A stretch of 64,000 nt of DNA from Boswellia sacra (lineage: Eukaryota > Streptophyta > Magnoliopsida > Sapindales > Burseraceae). Made by a program: the position numbers and the translations under genes. The DNA lies in the NCBI GenBank assembly GCA_013180625.2, contig SNVD02013097.1, forward strand, positions 1 to 64,000, read 5' to 3'. Below the pieces are notes generated by a model. The model did not search any database. It worked only from the letters and a program-made list of their open reading frames with translations, and had not been told where the DNA came from. Below are positions 10,758 through 26,859 of this stretch, piece by piece (within the stretch, counting starts at the first letter, position 1; each line of letters starts with the position of its first letter).

Positions 10758-11380
10758 AATTAAGCTTTTATTAAGCATACATATTTAAGTGTTCATCATT
10801 ACATCAATAAATTAATTGATATTAAACTCTAAGATCATATATGTGTAGCACTTGATCTATTTACAAAAACTAAAAGAAGTCTATACATGCAAGTATATTC
10901 GCAACATAAAATACAAAACACAATTTATTAACCATATTGTAATCAAATAAGAACAAGTTTTGGAATAATTAAAATATATAGCATGATAAGCCTCACTGAC
11001 CTCTACAAAGGCATATGAATATAACAATATCGTTTAATAAACAAAACATTAAGCAAACATATTTTAGAATTTTTTTTATAAAGTACTACCAATAATAAAT
11101 CAAGTTGCCAATTAGACAAACAATAAAATATATGAGACATTCTTTGGCTTTAGATTGTTGGAAATATTTATAATAAATTTAAATAATAAAATCAAACAAT
11201 AGCACATTGAAGAAATAATAAAATATAAATTAAATAAATGTAACAAGTAAAGAGATAAAGTAAGAAAATATGAGAATTCAGCACTTAGGAGGTATGTTAA
11301 AGGCATTGTCCTAAAGCCAAAGAGTCTTTCCCTCGTGCGGGTAATATCAGTACACAAGGGCTCCAAGATACAATTGATGT

Positions 11381-12136
11381 TGCAAAAATTTATACCTCAA
11401 TATTGGGCTAGACAGTGCCCCAATTACCAGTGATGGTAAGCCTAAAATGGTGAAATTGATGGTGATAGTTTCGAGCAGACTTCTTCTCCGGTGGGGGTGG
11501 GTGTCTGCAAAGGCACTCTGATACCAAAGTCAAGTACCATGGAATAGAATTTAGGCTGAGTAAATTAATAAATATTTAGCACTGAAACTGAAATTGAAAT
11601 TTAAGAATAAGAGGAAGAAAAACAGAGAAGATAAAGTAAATAGAGTAGAGATAAAACTTCTTTGAGTTTTCTCTAGAAAGCTCTTATGAATTGATTCCCC
11701 CTTACGCAGTAAATGGGTTGCTTTTTATATGAAAACTCTTCTCAAGATCTTTGTTAGGTCTCTCTCTCCTTGAGCCTCCCTACTTCCTCAATATTCACAT
11801 GCCTCCTTTGCTGTATCTACAACTTTTCACCTTTGTTCTCTCGCTAGCTGATTTCTTTCCTCGATTTTACTATTTTCCTCCCTTTTTGGCTAAGATTCCT
11901 GTTAAATCAAATCTACCGCAGCTATATTCCAGCCTTGACAATGTTTGATCAACTCCTCAACCTTAAGAAATGTCTCTTTCCCAATTGCCTCAACCACCAC
12001 ATTAAATACCCTAGCATTATGTTTATTATGCGCTCTTTTATTTCTTTTTCCTTAGTTACCCATGGACTCCTAGGTTTGGCTTGTGGATCTTAGGTTTGAT
12101 ATGAAGAATTTACCCTTATAAATATTAAGCCTTTCA
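11381..12136 (-). repeat. 3' LTR of the non-autonomous element
   Basis: 756 bp. Begins tgcaaaaatttatacctcaa on the plus strand and ends aagcctttca. Aligns end to end with 12953-13719, sharing phrases such as gtgccccaattacca and gaaagctcttatgaa. Confidence 0.82.
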
Positions 12137-12926
12137 TTTGCTACCATTTCTTAGACATGGGCCTAATTGAGCTAAAGGCCCATGTGCAAAAAATAAATCT
12201 TTTTGCCTATTCAGCCCTTGAACCCTTGGATCACCCCTGACCCCTATCGCTCTAACAATTTATCTCTAAAGCACTTCAGGATGCCCCCCTTCCGGGGTTA
12301 GGACTTATGATGGCATTGGGGTTAGACGGGATTTGCTAACTCTCAAAGTGATTTTTCAACACTCCAATTGCTTTGTAGTTAGAAGACCCCAGTTTGGGGT
12401 CTTCTATTTGCTCCCCTTTAATCAATTTGTTCCTCATGTTTGCCCCCTTCTTCCTAGCTTTAAGGACTTCAAACGAATGTCTAACAACTACTACCATCTT
12501 CTATGATAGGGGATTCTTGGCTAGCTTCACCTTGGCCCTCTATTCCTTGCACTCCTTAAATGTCCCCTATTCCATTAAACCATTTCAACTTTCTTTATCT
12601 CGTGAATAGGAATTAGAGGTGTTTTTCTGTGCATAGTTGTACTTTTTGCCACATTTTTCTTTCCTTCTTCCCCACCGTTCTTTTTCTTTCTTCGATTTTC
12701 TTATGAAGCCCTTGGCTTTCTTTCTTGGCCTCCTTTAACTATCTAAAGAGGTTAACCACTATCTTGTCATTCGCTATCTAGTGTCCTTTTGGCTAAGACA
12801 TGACTCCATCACCCATGGTTGGTCTCGATAAGGGCTCAATGGCATTGTTTCCTCCCTACCTGGACCATTTTTTTGTTGGCACCACCACTTTTTGATTGAT
12901 TGTTTCATAACTTTTTGTTTCTAGTT

Positions 12927-12944
12927 TCCCCATGGATGGCGCCA
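12927..12944 (-). other. Degenerate primer-binding site
   Basis: The plus strand reads tccccatggatggcgcca. It shares the first five and last seven bases with the tRNA-Asp primer site at 7611-7628 but differs in the middle. It is either a decayed site or one for a different tRNA. Confidence 0.5.
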
Positions 12945-12952
12945 GTTAAAGG

Positions 12953-13719
12953 TGCACAAATTTCTACCTCAAAATTGGTCTGGACGGTGCCCCAATTACC
13001 AATGATAGTGAGCCTAGAATGGTGGAGTTGATGGTGATAGTTCCAAGTAGCCTTCTTCTCTTATAGGGTTGGGTACCTATAAAGGTACTCCGATGTCAAA
13101 GTCAGGTACTAGGAAATGGGATTTAGATTAAGTAAATTAGTAAATATTTAGTACTGAAATTGAAACTAAAATCTAAGAAGAAGATGAAGAAGAACAAAGA
13201 AGATAAAGTAGATAAGTAGATAGAGCAGAGACAAAACTTCCTGGAGCTTTCTCTGGAAAGCTCTTATGAACTAATTCCCCTTTCTGCAATAGATGGGTTG
13301 TCTTTTTATATAAAAAGTTCCCTCAATCTCTCTAATACATTCCCCCCTCCTGGAGCCCCTTAACTTCCTTAGTATTCACGTGCCTCCCTTGCTGTCTCTA
13401 CAACCTTCCACTTTTATTCTCTCGCCAGCTGATTTCCTTCCCCGCTTTTACTGTTTTTCTCCCCTTTTTTGCTATGTTTTCCCTTAAATCAAATCTGCCC
13501 TTACTGTATTCTAGCCTTCACAGCTGTTTGATCAACTCCTTAGCTCAAGAAATGTTTTTCTCTTAATTGCCTTGACCACCTCATTAAATACCCTAGCATT
13601 ATGTCTATTATACCCTCTTTTATTTCTTTTGCCTTTGTTGTCCATGGGCTACTGGGCTAGGCTTGTGGATCTTAGGCTTGATATAAAGAATTTGGCCCTT
13701 ACAAATATTAAACCCTTCA
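12953..13719 (-). repeat. 5' LTR of the non-autonomous element
   Basis: 767 bp. Begins tgcacaaatttctacctcaa on the plus strand and ends aacccttca. It is the partner of 11381-12136 and lies next to the primer-site-like sequence. Confidence 0.82.
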
Positions 13720-14014
13720 CAATCCAATGTTCACAGTCTATCTACTCGATAAGCACGATCACCTGAAGAAAATAACTTGTCTTCATATGTCCTAATTACT
13801 AAAAAATATAGAAAATACTCAAATACATTAACATTGTATTAGAACCTTGAAACTTCACTATGTAGTAGTCTTCTAGCTTAGGTAACTTACAAACTAACTC
13901 TTGTAACCCCTAGCCATAAAATTCTTAATAAAACTTAATAAAACTTGTAACTTTAAAAATAATAAATTGTTGTAATTTATGAACTTAATCTCATATCAAA
14001 ATTTGTAAATCATG

Positions 14015-15134
14015 CTATAATATTTGTTTCAAACCTTTTATCTCCAACAACACAGGCCGTCCGATGATGGTTTGTCCATTCCCAAGAGTTAAAATACCAG
14101 CAAGTGAACGATCAATGCTGCCCGTAGCAACAGTCAGGGCCCACGGAATTCCGTTGTGCAAGGTTCCAAGAACTGGTCCTTCATTTCCGCTGAAGATGAG
14201 AGAAATACATCCGTTTCCATAGCAGCAAAAGAAGCTATTGCTATAGGATCTCATACAATGACACTCCATCTTATCCCATTGATATTGAAACTACATCAAC
14301 GCCATCAGCAATAGCCCGGTCTATACCACCAAGAACATCAGAGGCGAAGCGCCCTTCATCGAAACCGACCTTGTACATGGCCACCCTTGCACGTGGTGCC
14401 AGCTCTCTTACTGTACCTTCGGTATCCAAAGAATGAAGCCTTATACACATAATTCCCAGCTACTGTGGAGGATGTGTGCGTGCCATGCTCCATTGTATCC
14501 CTAGCCAATATTAATTCCAGGACGTGGAGCTAAAATACCCTTGTTGAAGTATCTAGCTCCTATAAGCTTTTTGTTACGCAGGGAACAGTTGAAGTCTTGT
14601 CCTTCTTCACATTCTGCTTTCCACCTGGAGGGAACCGGTGTCATGTTATCATCTTTATAGCTCTCACTCTCCGGCCAGACCCCGGTGTCAATGAGACCAA
14701 CAATGACGTCCTCACCATAATTTGCGGCCGCCCACAGGCCAGTGGCGCTGTTGAGGGAGAGGAATTCAGGGTGTGGGTGGTGTCAAGAGTCTCAGTCTTG
14801 TCCCTATAAGCTGAGACGAACCTGGGAACTTGTTTGGAGTTCAAGTTCCTGTTGAGAGAGAACTGAACTGAAACCATGAGCAGCATTATCAGAAGAGTAT
14901 ATTAGAGATGGTGAGAACGGATGATCAACTTGTGAAGTAGTGTTTGGAGATGGGTTGAGGGAATCAATGATGGAGAAGTACCCCTGTTGGCGGGTAGAGA
15001 ATTTTGGGCATGAGGGACTTGTCCATGTGGTCGATATATGTGAATCTCTCAACACTTGAGTTAGCATGGAGAGCTAACTGAAGCAGTGCCAGGAAGAAAA
15101 GGGATAGATTAGAAATCCCATTAACAAACGCCAT
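14015..15134 (-). pseudogene. Subtilisin-like serine protease (subtilase, SBT1-type) pseudogene
   Basis: Subtilases are secreted serine proteases of about 750 residues. From an ATG at 15134 there is a hydrophobic signal-like start (LSLFFLALLQLALHA) and the inhibitory prodomain start (RFTYIDHMDKSLMP). In other frames follow the catalytic-Asp block VGLIDTGVWPESES near 14690, LIGARYFNKG near 14560, and [17 protein letters not shown] near 14110. The pieces are spread over all three frames with stops and deletions. The region between the Asp block and NGIPW, where the catalytic His belongs, is scrambled, and the catalytic-Ser half is absent. This is a truncated, frameshifted gene. Confidence 0.88.
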
Positions 15135-17358
15135 TACTTATTCCTTGAACAACCAAGAATTAGCTTTGGACATAAATGGATCAGTCTATGGTGTTGCTTA
15201 TATATGGAAAGCGAATATACAAGTGACGATACAGTGGATAATATCAAAGAAAATTTTGGAATTGGCCGACTTTTAAGTTTTATGAATTCTTCTCTACAAC
15301 CTGCAGGAATTTTTTTTTTTAATGGGTAGTGGTTTACAGCCATGATCAGCTAGCTATTACATGAATTTTTGTTATTATGGCGACTCAAAATAATATTCTC
15401 AGGCCTACCGGAATAGTAGTTCATAAAACGATTATACTATTACCAACGGGACCTTTTCCTCTTATTGTTTGGGCTTATTATTGATACTGTCCAGAAAATA
15501 TTTATTCATGTGTGTGTGTGTGTATATATATATTACAGTTTTAATACTAGCATCAGTCAGAAGTCTACAATTCCGATGTTTAGACAATAAAAATTACAGG
15601 CTAAGGCTGAAGCTAATATTAGTTAAATAGGATAAGAAGAGTTATTTTCTCAAATTATATTGTTTTTTCTTATTGTAAATTATACTATGCGGTAATTAAA
15701 TAATAAAAATTATTTTTAATTGGATGTTCTAGTGGAAATAGTCCCACCTATTATAGATATATGCTTTAAGAGTTGACTTCCTTTTCATTGTTGCACTTTT
15801 TGAGTAGCCAATTAGTTGAAAACTCACTAAAGTGGGTTCTGTATTCTTTCTTCTTTTTTTTTTTTTTTTTTTTTTTTTGTCTCTTCTTTGATTTTGATGT
15901 TATAGAATTTATTAGGTAAGAAGACAGCCAGTGCTAGATGCCTAGACAAGGACACATATTTATACGGGAAGATACAAATCCCTAGAACAGGTAATTATCT
16001 GCAAGCATATTCAATTGGAGTTAAATCCAATACTAATTTTCACATCAATGAAGAACAAAGGTACAAAAACAGTAAAAATATATGTGTGTTTTCTAAAACG
16101 TTGTTGCGGCTAGAAATCTCAAAGAAGTTTCAGGGCGTTTCTAAAATCTATGCTTCTTTTTTTTTTTTTCGCTCTCTGTTTGTGTGACCTCCTCCCTTCT
16201 TGTACGCATATTGAGAATTGAGAATGAAGGATGAAGAATGTCATAAACGAGATATACTACACATATATAACACAATTCTCTTACTGGACTATTCTTCAAT
16301 GCGTTAGACTGGGCAGCTTGATGACTGTTTATGTATGAAAAGTAGCAGCCTGGAATATGGGATCTTGTTGAATTCCAGCTGTGTTGTGTGGCATTACGAG
16401 TACGATCTGAACCTTGAAACAGGCCTAGCTTAGGAAGCACAACCTGCCGATCATTTGTTCTTAAGCGGGTACTTGGACAATTTGATTTTTATTTTATGAA
16501 CGTGTGTGTCACATTTAAAGTTGTAAATCTTATTGTGCACGGCATTGCGGGAAATCTTTCGTTTGGAACGGAAATCAATCGACTGCACTGTTAGAGTTTG
16601 CCTAGGAAATTCATGTAGGCCAAGTCCTTCGAGCAATAGAACCCCTTGGGCTCTCTGCTTGTCTAAGACATCCGCGCCTGATCTTGACAAGGCTTGTTCC
16701 AATATCTCAAGACTAAAGACAAAAGATTTTGGCTCTCACTCGGTTGACAACCAACCATCAGATGAAATTATCATCTAAAAAGACCCGACCCCAGCCACCT
16801 TGTTGATGTCCAACTCATGCCCAAGAATTGATTTCTTAATGGCCTTAAAATTGGCAACGCAAGTTAAGTGACGCAAAGTGCTTAAATGCTTCCCTATTAA
16901 AATTAGCATTGGACATATTTGTCAAGCACGGAGAACAAAGCTGTTTACACGCACATGACACTGCAGATGCGGAAAGGTAAAAGAATGTGTACTATGATTT
17001 GTTTCAGAAACGCAGTCAGCCGAATAAATGTGACAAAGGCTATAAATATTAAATACCATTCCAAATCTACAAATGCAGAGTCTTATCTGCATTATCAGCC
17101 TCAAAATTCCAGGAACTGAGGGGGAAAAGGAGAGAAGCAGAAAGGATATAGGACTTAAATTAATCTAGAAGAAATATATAGAAAATTTATTTTATACAAA
17201 GCCACATATTAGTCAAACCGACAAACCATAACGATACAGCATAAATTGCTTATTCACTGTGCAATAGCTCAGAAAATTGTACGATTAAGTTCACTCTCTC
17301 TTAACTAGTCCGATAGCAATGCTAGGACTTTCATCAAATATACAAACTCAGCAGACAT
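15135..17358. other. Mostly unassigned stretch between subtilase pseudogene and ADH1
   Basis: Holds a poly-T run near 15853-15880 and AT-rich sequence. Two minus-strand protein-like stretches (16702-16550, with ALSRSGADVLDKQRAQGVLLLEG; and 16440-16230, with QGSDRTRNATQHSWNSTRS) could be exons of an unrecognised gene or pseudogene, but I found no support beyond open frame. Roughly 200 bases before 17358 are probably the ADH1 3' untranslated region. Confidence 0.3.
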
Positions 17359-20887
<3,529 letters not shown>

Positions 20888-20971
20888 GTTGTGCGTGTTT
20901 AAGGATGATGATGAATATATTAACAGTGTTAGATTTGTTTGATGTGAAGACTTCAAATCGCTTGCATTTGC

Positions 20972-20978
20972 ATTTATA
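20972..20978 (-). promoter_or_regulatory. TATA box of ADH1 copy A
   Basis: The minus strand reads cctataaatgc, 85-90 bases upstream of the start codon. This distance suits a leader of about 55-60 bases. Confidence 0.7.
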
Positions 20979-21045
20979 GGCATCGAGTCCCATTTTCTTA
21001 GTTCATGCTTAACAGTGAATGCTATGACAACGTCCATCCACTATG

Positions 21046-21076
21046 TTGGTTTCGGTTTTCGCATACCGGGGGCGCC
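21046..21076 (-). promoter_or_regulatory. Anaerobic-response-like GC and GT motifs, ADH1 copy A
   Basis: The plus strand has ttggtttcggttttc (GT-type motif, inverted relative to the gene) at 21046-21060. GCCCC on the minus strand lies at 21069-21073. Paired GT and GC motifs upstream of the TATA box are the known hypoxia-response element of plant ADH1 genes. The match is by motif only. Confidence 0.5.
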
Positions 21077-21094
21077 TTGGATTCTTCCGGAATT

Positions 21095-21104
21095 GCCACG
21101 TGTC
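21095..21104 (-). promoter_or_regulatory. G-box of ADH1 copy A
   Basis: gCCACGTGtc contains the CACGTG core at 21097-21102, about 210 bases upstream of the start codon. Arabidopsis ADH1 has a G-box at a similar distance, bound by bZIP factors under stress. Confidence 0.6.
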
Positions 21105-21199
21105 CCCTTGATTTATGTTTTCCTCTGTTTTCCTAATGACGTGGTTACCTTTCAAAGCGACAAATCATGTACATAACGTGGCTCTAATTTGGATAATTG

Positions 21200-22450
21200 G
21201 TTATGTAACTACCAATTACTCCTCGACTAATTTTCTTTCTTGGCTGACTTACAATAATGCCCCTCAATAATTGAACTGAAACTCTACAAACCATAAATCC
21301 ATAATTTTTTTAACACAATTAGACGCGACTTCTTAGATATGAATCCGCAAAATTCAATATTTAAAATAATCGATAAATTAAATATAATTTTTTAATTTTT
21401 AATTTTAATTATTAAATTGATGTGATTAATTATTCTAAATTTATATCAAAATATTACGTTAAAAGACTCATTTTCATTAAATAAATATAATATTTTATTT
21501 TTTTAAACTAATTACTAATGTCTTTACTATAGTCGGTGAAAATTGAAGAGAACAACGATGAAAAAGTGGAAGCACATGGTTTGATGGCCACAAAGTTGCT
21601 GTTTAACATTTAAATCATGTTTTGTCTACAATTTATATGGTCTTCTCTATCCACTTTTGACCAAATTTTGAGGCCGCACACAGGGGCACCAGGTTTGACC
21701 GAATCCATTCTCGGTTTTTGTTAACGGTTTTCATTGTTATTTTCCAGATCCGACAAGATTACTAGCGATTTTTACTATATTTTACAAATTAATTTAATTT
21801 CCCATCACAATCTCAAACTGTTTCCGAGTAATTAGTTTATTAGGACATTCTAAAAATCATTTTAATCGTATCGAAAACTTTCTAACAACTCCCAAAATAT
21901 AATCGCAAGCAAATCCATTGGGTTTGCTAACTTCTATGGGTAAAATTTATTTTAAAGAGCAATGGAATCTATCAAAATTTAGTTTTACGATTCTTTGAAA
22001 CTTATCCGAATTTTTTGTTATTAAAAAGACTTATTAAAATATTAATCTTATGCAAAATACATAAAAAAAACTATATCATCCGTATGTATGCTTGTTCAAT
22101 AATTCTATGTCATATAAGTATTCTAGTTATACTTGTGAATAGTTAGATAAAAGAGAGAATGAATACATGCATCAACAATTATTTTACATTTATTTTATTA
22201 ATAGAAAATATAATGAAAAGATCGGTGTGCTGAGATTAGGAAGGAATTCATATTTTTCACTTTTCAGATCTAGATATTCAAAGTGGTACTATTTACACCC
22301 CACTTATCAACTAAATTATCCCCGTCTCTTAATCTTAGGAAGATAAATCGATAAAAATTTTAAAAAAAAAGTAAATTAAGGAAGACGATCTTATTCCTTT
22401 TTTGTTACCCCATCAAGAATTTGAAACGATAAAGTGTGTTCTTTTTTGAA
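21200..22450. other. AT-rich intergenic DNA
   Basis: No coding, RNA or transposon signature recognised beyond the ADH1 promoter. Confidence 0.5.
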
Positions 22451-22454
22451 TTAT

Positions 22455-22710
22455 GTGTTTTTGTTTTCAAATGATTTGGAAAATGAATTCCTATGATTTA
22501 GAGAAACTATTTTAAGTAAAGGATATACGTTTGAAAACGAATTCGTAAAATGCAAATTTGAAAATGGTTTTAAGAATATGTATTTGGAAATGAATTCTTG
22601 AACTGAAATTTTGAAAATAAAAATAAGATATGTGTTTGAAAATGAATCATTGAAATCAAATTTTGAAAACAAAAATATAAAATGCGTTTGAAAATGAATC
22701 CAAAACACTT
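22455..22710. repeat. Degenerate short repeats of gtttgaaaatgaat type
   Basis: The phrase tttgaaaatgaat and close variants recur about six times with irregular spacing of 40-60 bases. This looks like an old, diverged tandem array. Confidence 0.5.
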
Positions 22711-22929
22711 GTTCTTACAAATTGTATAAATAAAATGATTATTAACATATAATATTTTAAACTAAATGCATGCTCCCATTATACATATTGTTAACTAATA
22801 ACAAATGCTTAATAAACGGGTTGCGTTACTTTGATTTTTATCGATTAGGTTTCCTTCCCGTTTCCAATTTTCAGTGAATTAGAATTAGGTTTCAATTTTA
22901 GGAAAATTGAAAAAATGGACACAATTACG

Positions 22930-23255
22930 TATGCCTTGTGTCGAGTGATGGATTATGTCTGTGTCGAGTGTCGGATAATGTCGGATTCATAATCCGACAC
23001 TCGGTATGTCTTGTGTCGAGTGTCGGATTATGTTTCTGTAGTGTCGGATTATGTCGAATTCATAATCCGACACTCGGTTTGCCTTGTGTCGAGTGTCGGA
23101 TTATGTCGGATTCATAATCCGACACTCGGTTTACCTTGTGTCGAGTGTCGGATAATGTCGGATTCATAATCCCACACTTGGTATGTCTTGTGTCAAGTGT
23201 TAGATTATGTCTGTGTCGAGTGTCGGATTATGTCTGTGTTGAGTGCCGAGTTTCG
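22930..23255. repeat. Hairpin-forming tandem repeat
   Basis: Four inverted repeats occur in a row. Arms cgagtgtcggatWatg and cataatccgacactcg (16 nt) enclose a seven-base spacer, at 22965-23003, 23041-23073 (shortened), 23090-23128 and 23142-23180. The later copies are 52 bases apart. Half units without a partner arm flank the array on both sides. The arms are perfect or nearly perfect, so the strands could form cruciforms or a multi-stem RNA. Confidence 0.9.
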
Positions 23256-23299
23256 TTGAGCGTTTGGCAAGTTGCTTGTTTTTGCATTATTTTTTTGTC

Positions 23300-25630
23300 G
23301 TGTCATATAATAATGGATATGAATTGATAAATTAAACAACTGTAAAACAAAGAATTTAGGAGTAAATTTATATGTGTTAAACACGGATGTAGCAGCAGTT
23401 AAGGAAAACGAAACACAAAAAAAAAAAATCAAAAAATAGAGGTAAAAGTAGATCTATGGCGTCTTGCAAGTGTGGACAACAAACACACAAAAAAGGCAAC
23501 TAATAGGATGAAAAAACTACTGCAATATAATCTCTTTCCCAGCTCAATAACGATCTACACGGTTGATTTCAGAGCCAAGGTGAATGAACGTGGAGATCAA
23601 CTTGAGAGTAGAAGAACGAGATGCGGTATAGGCGAGAGAGGACGAAATGCACTGCAGAAAATGGAGAGAGCGAATGGGGAATTACTTTTGAATTCGCCAG
23701 CAAAGTAAACAGAAATATATACATGGCAGTGCACTATTTGTGTATTTGGGGACAAAATCAGGGGCAAAAACGAAAATATGTTGGTTTTATGAAAATGAAA
23801 TTTAGAAACAAAAAAGAACAAGTATCTCCTGAATTTCAACACGTTGAAAACAGAAAACACTGAAACGGAAATGTAAAAGAACACAGGCTACGATTTGCAT
23901 CTTCATGTTTTTATTTTTTGTCTCTGAGATTTTCAGCTTCATTGTCACATTATAAAAGCCTTTAATGCTGATGTCTTTTATGTTTTTTTAACAAAAGGAT
24001 TTTTGAGGTTCTTTCAGGAATTAGAAAATCTATTTGTGGGGATTATTAAAAAAAGTTTGTATGGACCAATTGTGAGGCTGATTCTCGTAGCAAGCATTAT
24101 GAAAATTTAGTTTAGGCTCAAAGAAGCAAATTTGACTTCTAATACGAATGATTTTAAATAATCATATGTGATTTTGTTTGCCATTTGATTTGAAACCAAA
24201 GAGAGAGTATGCCAAAAAGTGTAAAAGCGAGAAAAGAAATTTGATGTACTAAAAATTGAAAGAAATCGGTGCCTTGGGCTGAGGATTTTGTATGAGTTGC
24301 CCACGAAGAGATTTGTCCATTCCGTAAATTTGTTCAGTTTCGAATGGCGTTTTAGTAAAGGGCTAGGCTAAATGAATTGAAATTTATTAAACTAATCTAT
24401 AACTATTAATTCATTTCAATCCGAGAGCGGACGTGAATGAGAAATTAAGAGGCCGTTATAATTAATGTTAACTCATCAATTTATATCCATTTGATTGAAA
24501 AGAATCAATTGTTACGAATTGATGTAAAAAATTTAAGAGAAATATTATTCTTACAAACTTACCGATAAAAATTAATGTGTCATGATTTGATTGAATGAGT
24601 AAATATTAAATTTTAATTATATTAATTAATATGGATAATATAACAATTATTCAGTAACGTTCATAGGTATGTGAGAATAAATTTGTATAGATAGTTTATA
24701 AGAGGAGCATCATTCCAAATTTAAGTTTATTTAACCACCTTCGGTAAAACAAACTTTTGGACTATTATTTGAGGACGTATCTCATTTCATTGATTTGTTT
24801 ATGAATTTCATAGAATATTAAAGAAATTACCTTGACAAGGCTAAGGATTGATCAACATCAACATTTTTTACAGTAAAATCTTTAGAGATAAAGAATGTAA
24901 ATATGAAGATAGAAATATTACAGTTTCAAATTTTAGATGGGTTGCAAAAATAAATAAGATCATCCTTATCAGTTATTAATTTTTGTTTACAATTTTATCC
25001 TCTTAAATTTAAGAAATGTGGGCTGTTTATTTGATAGGTGAGGTACAATTATCCCATGTTTATCAATTTGTTTCAAAATTATCCTTCTTCTATTATTGTT
25101 TTCTTTATCCAGTATACTTGCGTTGACCTATTTGAATTAGAATAGAACCAACGCGGTTTGTCTTCTCTTCTTCTGCAATGGATTCTACATACTGAAAGTA
25201 ATTTTATGTATCAAAGCACTAAAATCCAATACATCCCAATCGGCATCCAAATTATCGTTTGTCAATTCCCTTTATATTGGTGCCATCAACTTCCAACATA
25301 TCTTTGATTTTTCCGGAGAGGAATCAAATCCTTTGTTGTATGAATTCACATGGCTTGATAAGACATTTGCAATAGCAATGAAAGACAATATTATACCCAA
25401 TTAATATTCATCAAATAATCTTTGATTTATGTTTTCAATTATACAACGGTTTATTTTAGACAATGAATCATCCTCTTCTCTTTATTAAAAATTGTAATTT
25501 ACAACGTTTTTTACTCCTACATCTTGATTGTTGTTACCAAAAAATGGCTACAACCAGAATGAGATACTTAAAGAGATTTAAAGGAAAAAGATTAACATAA
25601 CATTGGGTGACAAATGTGTATGGGAATGGA
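23300..25630. other. Intergenic DNA, nothing assigned
   Basis: AT-rich. Open frames here are short and have no recognisable motif. Confidence 0.5.
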
Positions 25631-25639
25631 AGTTTAAGG

Positions 25640-26700
25640 ACTTACTAGTGGACACGTATCGGTTAAGTCTAGAGGCACAACTTTGAGATTGAGTGGTGAA
25701 TGAAATGTATGTATATGGCCAAATAAGCAAGTGGTGGTACTTGGACCTAGGATCGCTGTGGAATTAGGTAATAAATGTAACACGTGTATGGTCGAATAGA
25801 CAAGTGGTGGTACTTGGGCAGCCAAACAAGCAAGTGGTGATACTTGGACTTGGTTAGTGACTTTATGAACTACAAGAAGCAGCATTTAGTAGGCTATAAA
25901 ATTCACATATATATTAAGTTCTATACAGAAACAGAGATAGCAAGATAACCAATCATAAGGGGTTCAATCGAAGAATAAAAGATAGAGGAGGTAGTTATAT
26001 AACACAATGGCAATGCCAACCAAAGTCCTAAGACTTAATCCGAGACCATAACAAATGAGAGACAACCAAAAATTAAAGACTCAAGAATAGGTTCAAACAA
26101 ACCTTCGACGATCATGGGACAACCACTGACAAGATGAGAAGGACGATTGTGACAATAGGGGAACAATCCTCTGGTGGTTGAAAGTGACAACAAACTCTTT
26201 GTTTCCTTCCTCTTTGGGTTCCCAGGTTACTTCAAGGTACATCCATGGTGGTGGTTGGAACCTTTGTAGCTAAGAACTCCTTCAACAGCTACAACACAAA
26301 AGAGTATCAGGGGTTACTGGATTTTTCATCGGCGTAAACTCTCCGATGCTTAAGTCAACTGGGGTTTCACTCATGGCAAAAAATCAAGAAAGATGAGGGT
26401 TTTCGTGCCTTGGTGTATCTGGAGGCCATAGATCTGGAATGAAGGGTGAATGTAGTGGAAAGAGAAACTTCATAAGAATTATCCCCAGGCTCCCTGTGCC
26501 TTAGAGGCATAAATGGGTTTTTATAGGCAGAACTAATTCATAACCTAGATCCTCACCGTTCGTTCATTTGAGTTGTCATGATCCTGAGGGTTGTATAAAC
26601 TTCTAAATGCTTCCAAGGAACTCCAAGAGCCTTAGTTCCTAGGCAATGAGGATTTGTCATGTGGCATCTAACGTGGAATCTTTTTTGGTAGCCCTCTTAG
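25640..26700 (-). repeat. Probable LTR or retroelement relic
   Basis: Contains three copies of aagcaagtggtggtacttgg-like sequence (25725-25855). On the minus strand it has a TATA-like cctataaaaaccc near 26527 and the phrase gacttaagcatcggagag, typical of plant LTRs. No ends or partner LTR were found, so this is a weak call. Confidence 0.35.
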
Positions 26701-26859
26701 TATTGTGGCTTCATCCTGGTGGCTAATTATTGAATAAGACTAACTTTTGAGTCAGTTGGTGATTCAAGTGCTCAGTGGTAGACTTTAAGTCGTTGATATC
26801 ATTTAGGTAGTCGCTTGGACTCTTATTGGTTTCCAAACCTTTATTGTGTCATGACTCCT

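Larger units (their letters stand above)
11381..13719 (-). mobile_element. Short non-autonomous LTR retrotransposon
   Basis: Two direct repeats of about 760 bp (11381-12136 and 12953-13719) flank an internal region of only about 816 bp. The minus-strand termini are TGAA...TGCA. A primer-site-like sequence lies eight bases inside the right LTR, which sets a minus-strand orientation, and TATA-like sequence (tttatataaaaag on the minus strand) sits inside the LTR. The interior encodes nothing recognisable, so the element must have relied on enzymes from elsewhere. The two LTRs differ at many positions, implying an old insertion. I could not find an exact target duplication. Confidence 0.82.

Noticed and set aside
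16230..16720. Two minus-strand open frames that look protein-like
   Set aside because: Could not be joined by splice sites into a recognisable protein and match no family I know. Mentioned only within the intergenic entry.
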